Positions 1 through 13,851 of a stretch of DNA of 32,500 nt are shown in pieces. The stretch's first letter is position 1. The number at the start of each line of letters is the position of its first letter. A model generated the notes under the pieces. The model saw only the letters and a program-made list of their open reading frames with translations. It was not told the origin of the DNA and made no database searches. Source of the stretch: Glandiceps talaboti (Eukaryota; Hemichordata; Enteropneusta; Spengelidae); the NCBI RefSeq assembly GCF_964340395.1, contig NC_135551.1:22331003-22363502 (forward strand), written 5' to 3'. The translations under genes were made by a program, and so were the position numbers.

Positions 1-750
1 GCACGACCAAAACATTCTAATAACATGCGAGTAACGTTTCGCCTGACCTGGTCGACAGGCTTTGTCAAACTGTCTGTTGCTTTGTCATACCGCTTGGTGG
101 TTCAACCTATAGCTTTCTACTTTTATTTTTCATCGTCGTACAAATGCCATGGATAAAAGCACAAAACTGCGACATTAAAGTGATTAAAGTGAGGGGATCG
201 GGAAAACCAACTAGGCAGGATGCAATGTTATATTGAGATTACGGTAATCCGATTATAAACTACGGGATTATAGCAGGTAAATCAGGTATCCTAAGTTAAG
301 ACGTAAACAGTTACGAATATTACGTTTGATTTCAAAGATATACCTGGTATTCAGGGGCTTACTGTCTTGTAAAGGTTTAGTTAAACTTGGTGAGTTTGTA
401 ACAAATATTCTAAGCGTACAACTTGACTAAGACAATTACCAATAAAACATACATAGTGCATACTAGCTGTATTCAAAGTTCCCGATCACAGCAGACAGAG
501 TTCATGTGGAGTTTCTTTTTCTCATGGGACACATTGCGTTTGTTTGAAAATACATTAAACAGACATAATTCAACTTCATAATAGCAATATCACTGCGAGA
601 CACCACAGGACCATTTTCTTCTCTTTTTTTTTTTTTAAAGCGGTAGGCATTGATATCTTTTACAGTGCAGTAGAAACAGCCTATTGCAGAAATGACTTCG
701 ACACTTCGACAACTTTCTACAAAATAAGCTTTGTGGAAATTTCACACGCT

Positions 751-789
751 CATGAATATATATTTATACGTGATAAATATATATTCATG
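751..789. repeat. Perfect 17-bp-stem hairpin
   Basis: A 17-bp arm (catgaatatatatttat) is followed by a 5-base loop (acgtg) and then its exact reverse complement. The stem is AT-rich. Nothing adjacent shows what it does. It could be a cruciform-prone relic of a small palindromic element. Confidence 0.85.
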
Positions 790-840
790 ATGGTTAAATG
801 TTAATATCATAATCTGCATAACTGGTACACTACTAGACAA

Positions 841-868
841 CCCCCACCCCTACCCCCACCCCCACCCC
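841..868 (-). other. G-quadruplex-capable tract (G-rich on minus strand)
   Basis: The plus strand reads runs of four or five C separated by single A or TA. On the minus strand this gives at least five G4-G5 runs with 1-2 base loops, which fits the usual G-quadruplex pattern. No gene start is recognised nearby, so a regulatory role is not claimed. Confidence 0.6.
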
Positions 869-2456
869 ATTCCTGTAAATGTCCAGTTACGAAGGCGGTG
901 TGATACACCTTGTCGCAGACAAAGTACACTATACTGGTGATGCCACTCTCTGAATGTTGCTCCATCTGTAGTTCTTGTGTCCAGATATAACTAGAAAACT
1001 GTATGACATGGTGACGTGGTAATCAAATACGACTTGTCAGCTTTTGCCAAATCACCGGTTTAGTAAGTTACAAACACGAGGCCCAATTGACAGACCGGGC
1101 GTCATCAGTATTTACATTTCATCAGCAACGAGTTATTCCTGGTCACCTGTGTAACTACACAACTTACGGTGTCTAAAGGCAGTGATGTGGTTGGCCAATA
1201 ATAAGAACTTTCTATGTTGAGACTGGATATGTTGGCCTCTAGATTCATGTTCATGGTACATATATCTTCTTGTACTTTCTTATACCGTAATCCTATGTTA
1301 TTACAATATCAAAACCCTGATAATGATCCTACATAAGTTTACAAATTTGAAAAGCTTAGGACCACGAACATTTGCATTATTTGTAGATCCTAGCGTAGGA
1401 ACAAGGAAGTGTTTTTATCAATCACTGATGTATATGGAATTACCTGCTTTTGGTGACCATATATCTCTGGTCAGTTCATCCGAGACGTACTTGCCCCCTC
1501 CAAACTTGTTCTTGTGTAGCCATAATCATCGAATTGAACGTTAAATGCTATATTTTGTACTTAATATTCTTCTCTTAATAGCTCTGACTGCTTCATTAAA
1601 TGTTGTAACATGATATACGAACGCTGAAATTAATATAAAAGGTTGTAATAGTTTACCAAATCGCCATAACTAGTCAGCCATGTGTACGTGTAATCTCCTA
1701 ACTTTCCGTGTGTTGTCTTTTGAACATGTGCTTTTTGACGTTGCTAGCTTTTGTACCATCAAAAGATGGCATCAAATGGAACTTTTCTGAACGACTATTA
1801 GTTTGAATATTGCACATGATTGATATTTTAGGGGTGAAGTTGTTAACGCAGTTGTAACTCAAAATCTCCAAATGCTGATGCCCGGCGGAATATAAACTCT
1901 CGCAAACGTGTCGAATTCAACACAATTGCAATAAGTGCCTTACCTGGCATTAGCTATATTCGACAAACCTAAATCGGTCACTGTTGTAATTTCTTGTCAA
2001 TATTTAAAGTTAAGCACTAGGTAGCGCAGAATAGATTAACATGCAAACTTTAAAATAAATTTGACCTAATCTATCAAATCGCTCGTTGTTTTGCTTGTAG
2101 AGGTTTGCAGTTTAACATTTAAGTATCCCTGTAATATTTTAGCCTGAAAACTTCAAACAAATTTAACCTTCGTGCATCCTATCCAATTAAATGTCAAGTA
2201 ACGACGTGGGATGTTCAATATGTCGGTGATCGTTCACCAATAAAGGTTGATAATTGCGATATCAATATTTCATATCGAATTTTAATGACGCCATGCTGCC
2301 CACGTGTGATCTACTTGTTATCAACGCATGCGCATGTGTAATCAAACTGTGACGCCCGACTGACTTCGACTCAATACACACGAAATATATCGTAATACAT
2401 TTGTTTGTTCTGAAAAATAGCTTTGGTTCGCAGAAGTGCATTTCGTTAGAAATGTA

Positions 2457-3492
<1,036 letters not shown>

Positions 3493-3816
3493 ACGAGTAA
3501 TAATATAGCGCTTACGTCACAAGCATTTTTTTCCGGTTGAATGCAATGAAGTAAATACTGCGCAAGCTTAATCTTAGAAAATATGAAGAAAATAATGGCG
3601 ACGCTAGATGAACATATGGACATATTTCAAGCAACATCACCAATGAAGTAGACGTCACGGTCTGGAGTGCTCGAACTATGTCAGTAGTCAAAACGTTCTA
3701 AATCGCCATTATTTTTCAAAAATTATGCTTGAGGAGTTATAATTATATTCCACTTTGTAACTATTCTTCATTCAACCCGAAAAAAACATGTGACCTAAAA
3801 ATTCATCACTACTCGT
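3493..3816. mobile_element. Foldback/MITE-like element with ~110-bp imperfect inverted ends
   Basis: The left end begins acgagtaataat and continues through cgtcacaagca, ccggttgaatg, caagctta and gaaaataatggcg. The reverse complement of the right end runs acgagtagtgat, gtcacatg, cgggttgaatg, caagcataa, aaaaataatggcg in the same order. The arms are therefore imperfect inverted copies of about 110 bp around a ~100-bp centre. No transposase is encoded, so this fits a non-autonomous foldback or MITE-type element. Exact ends and target-site duplications are not certain. Confidence 0.6.
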
Positions 3817-4562
3817 CTAGAGACTCGTAGTGACTCCTTAGAACACTCATTTGGCTGCTTGACGAAAGGTATTAGGAATAATATCTAACGGTCTCTAGCG
3901 TACAGATCTTCAGACAAATCCATATAGTTTGTAAACTAAAACACAATTTTGTATATCTGTTAACATTCACATTATTGGCCCCAAACCCCCACGCTCGCCA
4001 TTTCTGAAGAAAACTTAGTACAGCTTCAGTTACGAATATACACTAAAAAATCAAACTTATTAATTCTGACGTTTGCTTTTTCGGAAATTAGTTAGTAATA
4101 TTACAAGTGATGTCTATTAATAATTCAAATTCATTTATAAGAAAAAAGCGTCGATCGTAGCCCTCAGCAATTGGAGATATGAAATATGAGAGAGATGCTA
4201 TCTCGGGAAATGAAATTAATCAGCGTGTGTTATTCAGCTCTCTGAATTGTAATATTTTACGTTTTTCTAATATAAAGAAGTTCTAATTATTTATGATTTT
4301 TCAAATAATGCAGTCTAAAATTATCAATATGGCCTAGTATATGATAGCATGTATAAATTCACATCTGTCGAGAAATAAGAGAAAAATAAGAAACGCTACC
4401 TACAGGTGGAAGCAATATTATACAAGAAAGTGGATATCAGAAAATAACTATTGTACAGTTTGATTTTTGCACTCTTGAACGAAAGTGTTCGTTCATTTTA
4501 TAATTGTAGATTAATACATTACCATAGGGTTCGTTGATGTTGAACCGAACATTTTCTACTTG

Positions 4563-4564
<2 letters not shown>
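3817..4564. other. Intergenic, no gene recognised
   Basis: AT-rich sequence without recognisable coding exons, RNA genes or repeats longer than short homopolymer runs. Confidence 0.55.

Positions 4565-4596
<32 letters not shown>
4565..4596. repeat. (CAGC)8 tetranucleotide array
   Basis: Eight near-perfect CAGC/CCAG units. This array opens a cluster of simple repeats extending to 5052. Confidence 0.9.
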
Positions 4597-4598
<2 letters not shown>

Positions 4599-4644
4599 AT
4601 GGATCAGGAGAGCAATACGTGCATCAGTCAGTATGTAACGCACA

Positions 4645-5052
4645 TGAGTGAGTGAGTGGGTGGGTGGGTGGATGGGTGAGTTTGTGAGTGAGTGAGTGAG
4701 TGAGTTTGTGAGTGAGTGAGTGTGTGTGTGTGTGTGTGTGAGTTGTTGTTGTTGTTGTTGTTGTTCCTTTATTCCTCCTCAAAAAAGAGAAGAGTTACAC
4801 AACAATAAAGCAAAAAACTATCAAATCAGATCAAAGAGGAAAAGTATAAATAATTACAGAAAACTAATTGCAATATTCATGTTTCAAATAGTGAGTGAGA
4901 GTGAGTGAGTGAGTGAGTGAGTGAGTGAGTGAGTGAGTGAGTGAGTGAGTGAGTGAGTGAGTGAGTGAGTGAGCGAGTGAGTGAGTGAGTGAGTGAGTGA
5001 GTGAGCGAGCGAGCGAGCTAGGGAAGGAGAGAGTGGGTGAGTGAACGAGCGA
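4645..5052. repeat. GAGT-family tetranucleotide arrays with (GTT)n insert
   Basis: GAGT units with GGGT and TGTG variants run from 4645 to 4743 and are followed by a (GTT)8 run (4742-4765). After about 125 bp of unique sequence the GAGT array resumes from 4891 to about 5052, ending with GAGC and GGGT variants. Long ORFs across this array (SLTH/THSL repeats) arise because the tetranucleotide has no stop in any frame. They are not genes. Confidence 0.93.
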
Positions 5053-5750
5053 ACCAGCCAGGATTAGATCATAGTTATTATCTTCTGTAGGGAGGCGTTT
5101 AGTTGCCATGGTGATGGTGGTAAATATTTATACCAAAAGACACCAAACCAAGCTCCTCGACAAAGATACAAGCTCGACGTCTGAAGACAACGTTTTTAAA
5201 GACCATATTATCTGTGCGGGTCCAATTCGATAATGTTAATGAAAACGATATACCTCATTAATGAAATGACAGAAATTAAAATACGATCTGCGCTATAAAA
5301 ATATGGTTGGTTACCATGGTGATGCTGGACTGACAACATTGGAAGTATCGAATGTAAGAGATATTAATTAATTGAGTTATATTGTAAAGTAGCTTCTTAT
5401 GGATCATATATAAATCATGTATGGTATGGATGTCCACATCTCTTCAAAAATGTACTCATTTACAGAAAATGAAATTCTATGAAAATCAGCTGTGAAAAAA
5501 CATTAAAAATATAGCTACTCATCCCCCCAAAAAGTAAATGAATACTGACAGCATACGTATTTTTCGTGTAATCTCGATCACAATTTAAAGTTTTAGCATT
5601 TGAAATCGCCCTCGTCCAACCTCATGTCATACTGTAACATGTCACTTGATTTAACGACGTGATATGGTTGGTTGAACTTTTCCCTTCTGTCTCACATCAA
5701 AGTACTAGTATTACTGTCCTGTTTGATTGACCAGGGTTTACTAAGTCGAC
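5053..5750. other. Intergenic or 5' region upstream of a possible first exon
   Basis: No gene recognised. An acceptor-like site (ttgattgaccag) ends at 5734, 16 bases before the ATG at 5751, so a 5'-untranslated exon could begin there. No TATA box is evident. Confidence 0.4.
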
Positions 5751-5839
5751 ATGGCCGATGGTGTATTCAAAAAACTGCGGCCCGAACTCGACCCGGACTT
5801 TGCTCATCCACTGCTTCTCTCCAATCCGTATTCCTCGAG
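5751..5839 (+). CDS. Possible first coding exon of an unidentified gene
   Basis: ATG at 5751 has a strong initiation context (A at -3, G at +4: gacATGG). It opens a 29-codon exon starting MADGVFKKLRPELDPDF and ending NPYSS, followed by a good donor (TCGAG|gtaata, GT at 5840-5841) that interrupts a codon after two bases. Read without splicing, the frame stops one codon later (AGG TAA), so only the spliced form makes sense. The exon is richer in C, G and CpG than its surroundings, as expected of coding sequence. A simple-repeat array begins 44 bp into the putative intron. I could not find a convincing second exon: joining to acceptors at 6641 or 6770 gives in-phase readings that stop within 17 codons. 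The phase would also suit the exon at 19801. Function unknown. It may be a chance ORF. Confidence 0.4.
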
Positions 5840-5882
5840 GTAATATAATTATGAGTGACTATGACATACAGGTATACAGATG

Positions 5883-5883
5883 A

Positions 5884-5922
<39 letters not shown>

Positions 5923-6488
5923 GCATGCCATGATTGCATCCATCCATCCATCCATCCATCCATCCATACATACATCCATCCATCCATCCATCCATACATA
6001 CATACATACATACATACATACATACATACATACATACATACATACATACATACATACAAACAAACATACATACATACATACATACATACATGTACATACA
6101 TTCGTACGTACATACATACATACATACATACATACATACATACATACATACATACATACATACATACATGCATACATACATTCATACACACATACATACA
6201 TACATACGTACGTACGTACGTACGTACGTACGTACATACATACATACATACATACATACATACATACATACATACAAACATACGTTCGTACATACGTACG
6301 TACATACATACATACATACATACATACATACATACATGCATACATACATTCGCACATACGTACATACGTACGTACGTACATACATACATACATACATACA
6401 TAGTTACATGCATGCATGCATGTATGCATGCATGCATACATACATACATACATACATACATACATACATACATACATACATACATACA
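5883..6488. repeat. Compound tetranucleotide array (CAGA/CATC/CATA/CGTA/CATG)
   Basis: About 600 bp of tetranucleotide units arranged in homogeneous blocks: CAGA (5883-5923), CATC (from about 5938), long CATA blocks, CGTA blocks (for example 6206-6232) and CATG blocks (6408-6436). Each block type differs from CATA by one or two bases. The array is open in all frames on both strands (YIHT, CMYV repeats), which explains the overlapping long ORFs here. None is a gene. Confidence 0.97.
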
Positions 6489-8109
<1,621 letters not shown>

Positions 8110-8189
8110 CAGCAGAAACTTTTCAGTCATGTATGCATTCCTGCCACAGTCCTGCAGCAGACTGCAGTCAAGAAGTGTTGATCCTGCTG

Positions 8190-8392
8190 CGGGACTGTAA
8201 TTCAGGACTGCCTGCATGTTTGTAATTCAGGACTTCCGCTTGATTGAAATTCAGTGCTGCTGCGGGACTGAATTTCAGGACTGCGCATGTCTGAAATTCA
8301 GGACTGCTGCGGGACTGAAATTCAGTCCTGCTGCAGGACTGAAATTAAGTGCTGCTGCTTGACTGAAGATAGAGCTGCTTGTCTGAAATATA
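8190..8392 (+). repeat. 24-bp tandem repeat, about 8 copies
   Basis: Units of the form GGACTGAAATTCAGGACTGC recur with the palindromic core TGAAATTCAG or a variant at 8196, 8221, 8245, 8269, 8292, 8316, 8340, 8364 and 8383, giving a spacing of 23-25 bp until the last degenerate copy. Each core is close to an inverted repeat (CTGAA-A-TTCAG). The same unit occurs in opposite orientation at 11845-11970, so the two clusters bracket a 3.4 kb block like subterminal repeats of a transposon. Confidence 0.85.
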
Positions 8393-11300
8393 TGAAGATG
8401 TATTGTCTTTTATCTCAAAGACAAGAAGTACCATGATATAAAATAACTTTCATCATAAGTTTCATTTCTCATTTATTCCATATAATTATGTGTATATGTA
8501 CTGTATAACAAGGACATAGATTTATCATTTAACTGACAGCACAGGGAGGGAATTGGTTGTTGAACTGAAGAATATATGTTAAGTTTCTACTGAAATATAC
8601 AGTTGTTTTTTGTCTAGAAACTTAAGTGTAATAATTTAAAAATAATTGTCAGACTGATATGCAACCTTGTTGGGGGGTGGGGGGTTGTTGGGAGGAATTA
8701 CAATTGGGAGGAATTACAGTTTACTGATGTTCTGTGGATTTGTATTGGAATTCATAAAATATTAATTTTGATATACTTAGTTCACAGCAAATTCCATGCA
8801 ATAACATTCTGTGACAATATATCTTCACTACATTCACGCCCACTTTGCATGTAAACAATTAATTGAGTTTGATCCATTTAAAATAAGTTCAGGCCAAATG
8901 GGCAAATGAAAGTTGAAATATATTTTAGTTTTTGTTCATGTTATAATTATTCAACGGGATATATTGTGAACTGTTTATGTAGAGCTTTACTACTTGATCA
9001 AATATGGTTTGGCAGGTATAACAACAAAATTAAACTAAAAATCCCAACATACAAAAGCAATCAGGACTGAGAGTACAAATTTGATAGGTATTATGCAAAA
9101 TGCACGCTAGGACTATGTGGCAACTTCTGGGTATCAAAATATATTTGTTTTGTCCCACACAGGCTTGAATTAGATAACTAGATCTACAGGATACTATAGC
9201 TACATTTGTGTATAGTGAAAGTATTCTATAGTTTGTTGGAATTCCACTAAAAGCTACATCAAACTCTACATGTAGATATCAGTTTCAACTTCCATACTAT
9301 CACTCAGCCTAGGTTTCCTTGTACCATGACCTCAATCTCATCAAAATCTGTTTCCCTTTGGGATCTTTTCATAATGTATAAAAAATAAAATATATCTCTA
9401 ATATTATTAAGTGGGACAGAACTGATCTATTATATGAAAACCATTATAGCAGTGTTAAGTTGATTACTTTTGAAACTACAAGCTAGTAAACCAAGTGTCA
9501 AATGCTGAAATCACAATAATGGGCTAATTCGGACCTGCATATATAAATGTGACACAAACGTCAGTCATTCTAGATGTATTGGTTAACAGAGTATGCTCCT
9601 CAGAAATAAACCCTTTAATCTTTTGCTGTTACTTTTTTCAAGAAAGCACCAGCCTATTCTCAATACAAAAGTCTGTGGTCATCAAACAAACTTTTGAAAT
9701 AGAAGTCAAAATGACATAAAAAATTTGTCATTGTACAATCCAATATGGCCACCAAACAATGTGTTATTACAAAACTGGTTTTATAATCTTTTCACTCAAG
9801 TGAAAATACTTCAATAAAACCACATCCCGGTATAATGTTAAAGTCAATTTCTGGCATTGTCAGAACAGTTGATTGCATAGTAGAGATTTCCTGTATATTT
9901 TTATACATATATCATATCATAAAAAGTACTATTCACATTTTCTCCAAGTAGAAAGACATAGCAAAGTTGTCTTTTCATCATAAAATCAAAATAAATACCC
10001 ATTCTCATCAGATCCATATGACCACTTTACATTTTGTCAATAATTCAAATGTGATATACTTAACAAAACAAATGTATTCAAAGGGGTATATAGATACACT
10101 GGTTGTATCCTAATAAAATATATTTCAGATAAACTGTAAATTTGCATATCTGTATGCACAATATTTGGACAGTCACATAATCAAATTAAAGAAAAAAGTT
10201 CACTTGGAAGAAGTGCTTATCCTTACTTACAAAAGCACACAGATGGGGCTCTGTCTGGTTAATTTGAATTTTGGTTGACTTTTTAGTCAGGCATCATTGT
10301 TTCAGAAACTTTGTCAACTACTTTTCCCTTCTCCTTCACTTCATCCAAATAAATAAAATATAATAATATTTAAAATATCCCAAATACATTTTTAAAGAAA
10401 TTCAGAGAATATGGATCAACAAAAATGATTTATCCTGATACAAACTGTCATACTGTCTATCAGAAAGTTTTTTCAGTGTTTTGTATTACAAACAGAACAC
10501 AATGTAACAGCATTACAACAACTTACAGTTACACTAGTATTGCATTTATTGTAGTAGCTGTATGGTCAGTATAATATTATGATATAAAGAATGGGAATGT
10601 TTCAATCTCAATCTCAGTTATTATTCAGTTTTACATAAACAATAATGGAACAAGGTAATATGTATGGTACAATTTAACAATTAAAATGAAAACATTCTCA
10701 CTCAGATAATCCCACATAACATTTACAACAGTCATAACATAGTTCAGTTTTACATTTGTCAACAAAGTTTTTGGAAAAAAGGGCGGTTGAATGATTATTT
10801 TGTCAAATTATATTCGAAATTGGTGATATCTGGGCATAATATTTATGGTTAAAATCTTCATTTTTGGAAGCATTCATTCATAGTGAAGTGAAACTGGAAT
10901 GTGAAAAGAGTCAATATTCAGAACAGGCACTACAGGTAGATCTATCCACATGGGGCATGGGGTGAGGGGAAGATGGAATGAATAAAGCTCTTTACCTGTG
11001 CAACTTATGACCACAGCTTATTCCCTCTGTTATGTCAATCAGTTTCTTCTTCTTTTAAAAAGGTATTAATACGTCAGTGGCAGTCATCATGTGTAGGAAG
11101 ATCAAGTGTATCAGTCATGACACAGCAGACAGCACAGCATGCAGACGACTGACAATTTGTAATTGTCCAAGAATTTCTGATCTTCCCATCAAAATCATCC
11201 ATAATATATGTGAACTTACTTCTTTTGTATCAAAGAAGAGTAACTAACCAAAATTATGTCCGAGGAATGAATAAATTCGATGTTTCTTCTGGTTTAAACC

Positions 11301-11844
11301 TTGCAGTTCACGATAGCGTACAGAATCCGCAAACTATGGCCGACAAGTAAAGTAACTCCCTAAGAATGCGTAAATATGATTTTGTTATGCAATGTAGCAC
11401 ATTTTCAGTGTGAAGTTTTGTCAATATATGCAGCAAACATATTGTTACAAAATATTTGATACACAAGAACACAAGCGCAAACATTTTCACCTTTTCACTA
11501 CGAAATTTTTATCGCGGTTGTTATTGGAAGCAGGCAGCCATGACTTTATTTCAAATATCTTAAAGGAGCCACTGCACACCCTCTTTCAAGAACTTAAAAA
11601 TCACAAGTTTAGAATATATCATGTTTTTCGGTTTTTAAAGTGTAATATTGCAGAAAGTTCTATTCTAAAAGCAAAATAAAACTTGGAAATATATTATAGA
11701 TACTTCTAGGCATATTTGAAATGATGATATTGAATTCCCATAACCCCATAAAAAATTCTTCTGTGTACTACTTTTCAATTTATACAACATACACAAAATA
11801 TTAACTTGACTTTAAATGGCAAAATGCAAAAACTTTCAGTCAAA
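8393..11844. other. 3.4 kb AT-rich block without recognisable genes, between inverted 24-bp repeat clusters
   Basis: This block is strikingly free of the tetranucleotide arrays found elsewhere and contains almost no ORF over 60 codons. Two short overlapping frames at 11308-11490 and 11410-11679 resemble nothing known. It could be the interior of a large non-autonomous element, or a long 3'-untranslated or intronic stretch of an unseen gene. A G-rich run (tggggggtggggggttg) lies at 8671-8687. Confidence 0.45.
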
Positions 11845-11970
11845 CAGCAGTCCTGAATTTCAGTCAAGCAGACGTCATAATTATGATGAATTTTAGATTT
11901 GCACGCAATCCTGAATTTCAGTGCTGCTGCAGTGCTGCTGCAGCCCTGCACTGCCACAGGACTACAGTTA
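11845..11970 (-). repeat. Inverted cluster of the 24-bp repeat
   Basis: Contains ctgaatttcag cores at 11852 and 11911 with the GCAGTCCTG and CTGCTGCAG flanks of the units at 8190-8392, read on the opposite strand. Its outer side (gccctgcactgccacaggacta) matches the reverse complement of the outer side of the left cluster (cctgccacagtcctgcagcag). This supports a true inverted terminal relationship. Confidence 0.75.
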
Positions 11971-12023
11971 TATAGTATAGTTGTAAATACCAATGAACCA
12001 ATAACCCCAAAAACTTACTCCCT

Positions 12024-12024
<1 letters not shown>

Positions 12025-12099
<75 letters not shown>

Positions 12100-12550
12100 C
12101 CTACCTACCTACCTACCTACCTACCTACCTGCCTACCACCTACCTACCTACATACCTACCTACCTACCCATCCTCCCACTCACCCATTCACCGACTCACT
12201 CACTCACTCACCTACCTACCTACCTACCTACCTACCTACCTACCCATCCTCCCACTCACCCATTCACCGACTCACTCACCTACCTGCCTACCTACCTACC
12301 TACCTACCTATCTACCCACCCATCCTCCCACTCACCCATTCACCGACTCACTCACCTGGCTACCTAGCTACCTATCCACCTACCCACCCATCGTCCCACT
12401 CATCCATTCACCGACTCACTCACTCACTCACCTACCTACCTACCTACCTACCCACCCACCTACCCACCCACCCATCCTCCCACTCACCCACTCACCGACT
12501 CACCCACCTACCTATCTATCTACCTACCTACCTACCTACCCACCTACCCA
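12025..12550. repeat. CTAT/CTAC/CACT tetranucleotide satellite with higher-order units
   Basis: A (CTAT)n block (12025-12099) passes into CTAC/CCTA and CCCA/CACT units. Within it a longer motif (cccatcctcccactcaccc, then attcaccgactcactcac) recurs five times, starting at 12167, 12243, 12319, 12387 and 12471. A 249-codon ORF (11899-12648, YLPT/THPP repeats) covers it only because the array lacks stops. It is not a gene. Confidence 0.95.
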
Positions 12551-12945
12551 AAGTATTTAGTTTGGAAATATGCATCACATTATCATCAGTTTTGGTGTGT
12601 TGGTTTGTGTCAATCACTCTACATGTCAATAACTGTGTGATGCAATGAATGGATTTCGTCATGGTAAAAGTAAATTCAGCTGTCGAAATATGAATCCTGC
12701 ACGTCTACTGTTCCAATACATAAGGTGATAATTAGCCTCGTTGTACTTGTCAATAAAACCTAATGTAACGTTATTACACTTTGGTATTTGTAGTAAATAC
12801 ATATTACACGTCAGAAGAAAATGACCACGTTTTTCATAGTTGTCATTGGTGTGAATAAAACCAAGAATCTTAAGTAGCATATACTACTAACATGATTAAC
12901 CGTTTCCGTTTTATATGGACTATGTAATCAAACTATAACTACTTT
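12551..12945. other. Intergenic, no gene recognised
   Basis: Unique sequence between the satellite and the first MITE. No splice-supported exon, RNA gene or repeat was seen. Confidence 0.5.
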
Positions 12946-12947
12946 TA

Positions 12948-13077
12948 CAACCCGCGAAAAAACACCAGTGCGTTTGCTTGCACGTGGTAAGCAGGAATGC
13001 GCCAAGGTTCATGCAAAGATATAACTTGTAATGTAATTAGCATTCAAGCAAACGCACTGTTATTTTTTCGCGGTTTG
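12948..13077. mobile_element. 130-bp MITE with ~35-bp terminal inverted repeats and TA flanks
   Basis: The left end CAACCCGCGAAAAAACACC continues AGTGCGTTTGCTTG. The reverse complement of the right end reads CAAACCGCGAAAAAATAAC then AGTGCGTTTGCTTG. Both ends are flanked by TA (12946-12947 and 13078-13079), the target-site duplication typical of Tc1/mariner-type elements. It has no coding capacity. A related copy starts at 13745. Confidence 0.8.
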
Positions 13078-13744
13078 TATGTAAAACAAATATCGTGCGT
13101 CCAAATGACGTGTAAGGAAGGAATTTATAGTGCAGGTCTATCATTTCTGACAGTTTCATAATGGATTCGAAGTAATCATACTACTGTAGTCTTGGAAATG
13201 TTTCCCATATTACAAAGTTTAATAAATGTGTCCATCAAGGTATTTTATTACTTTACTTAGATTGTATGTATAATACTTTATTTTATGTATTATTACTTGT
13301 AGTTTTCCAAATCTAACATTTGTTATCAGCAGGCATTTATTCGAGGAAATTATTCAGTTTTATTAGGTCTTCTAGTTGCATGAAAACACACTTTTTTTTA
13401 CCAGATTAAAAACCAAACCAATTTCAGCAATGATAGTATCAGGAGCCAAATTCGAAAAGTTGATTACAATAGCTAATGAAACGATTAACAATATAAAAGT
13501 GAATTGTTTTAATGTAACAACTTTTTACATACCTTATTATTTCAAATTAATTCATTCCAATTTCAAACTTGACCATTCTTTCGTGTTAATTCTTACTCGG
13601 TTCTAATATTTCAGTAACTAGGGGCGTTCAGAGCTGAGATTCGCATGATTTACACAAGAATTTTCCCTGTGCATGCCGTCATACAAATAAGCCAATTCTA
13701 CCTAATGGTCAGAACTTCTGATGTGTAATATCACAGTCCCTATA
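13078..13744. other. Intergenic, no gene recognised
   Basis: AT-rich spacer between the two MITE copies. A 76-codon frame at 13376-13606 has low-complexity AT-driven composition and no recognisable family. Confidence 0.5.
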
Positions 13745-13851
13745 CAACCCGCGGAAAAAACACCAGTGGGTTTGCTTGTTTGTAGTAATACCAGGAATGA
13801 GATAATTTTCCAGGAATGAGATAATTTTCAGCGACAGACAATGTAATTAGT
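13745..13851 (+). mobile_element. Truncated second copy of the TA-flanked MITE
   Basis: It begins TA-CAACCCGCGGAAAAAACACC and AGTGGGTTTGCTTG, matching the left terminal repeat at 12948 with two or three changes. It then shares the internal motifs caggaatg and aatgtaattag before similarity stops near 13851. The right terminal repeat is missing. It also carries an exact 19-bp tandem duplication (13791-13828) absent from the first copy. Confidence 0.7.
13791..13828. repeat. Exact 19-bp tandem duplication
   Basis: ccaggaatgagataatttt occurs twice back to back (13791-13809 and 13810-13828), inside the truncated MITE. The first copy of the MITE has a single caggaatg here. Confidence 0.95.

Noticed and set aside
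4864-5109. 81-codon minus-strand ORF of SLTH repeats
   Set aside because: Translation of the GAGT array; no splice or start support.
8190-8392. Regularly spaced 24-bp repeats considered as a CRISPR array
   Set aside because: Units are directly adjacent with no unique spacers, and the context is eukaryotic.
11899-12648. 249-codon ORF rich in YLPT and THPP repeats
   Set aside because: Covers the CTAC/CACT satellite; higher-order spacing is in multiples of four, not three, so no protein periodicity is kept.
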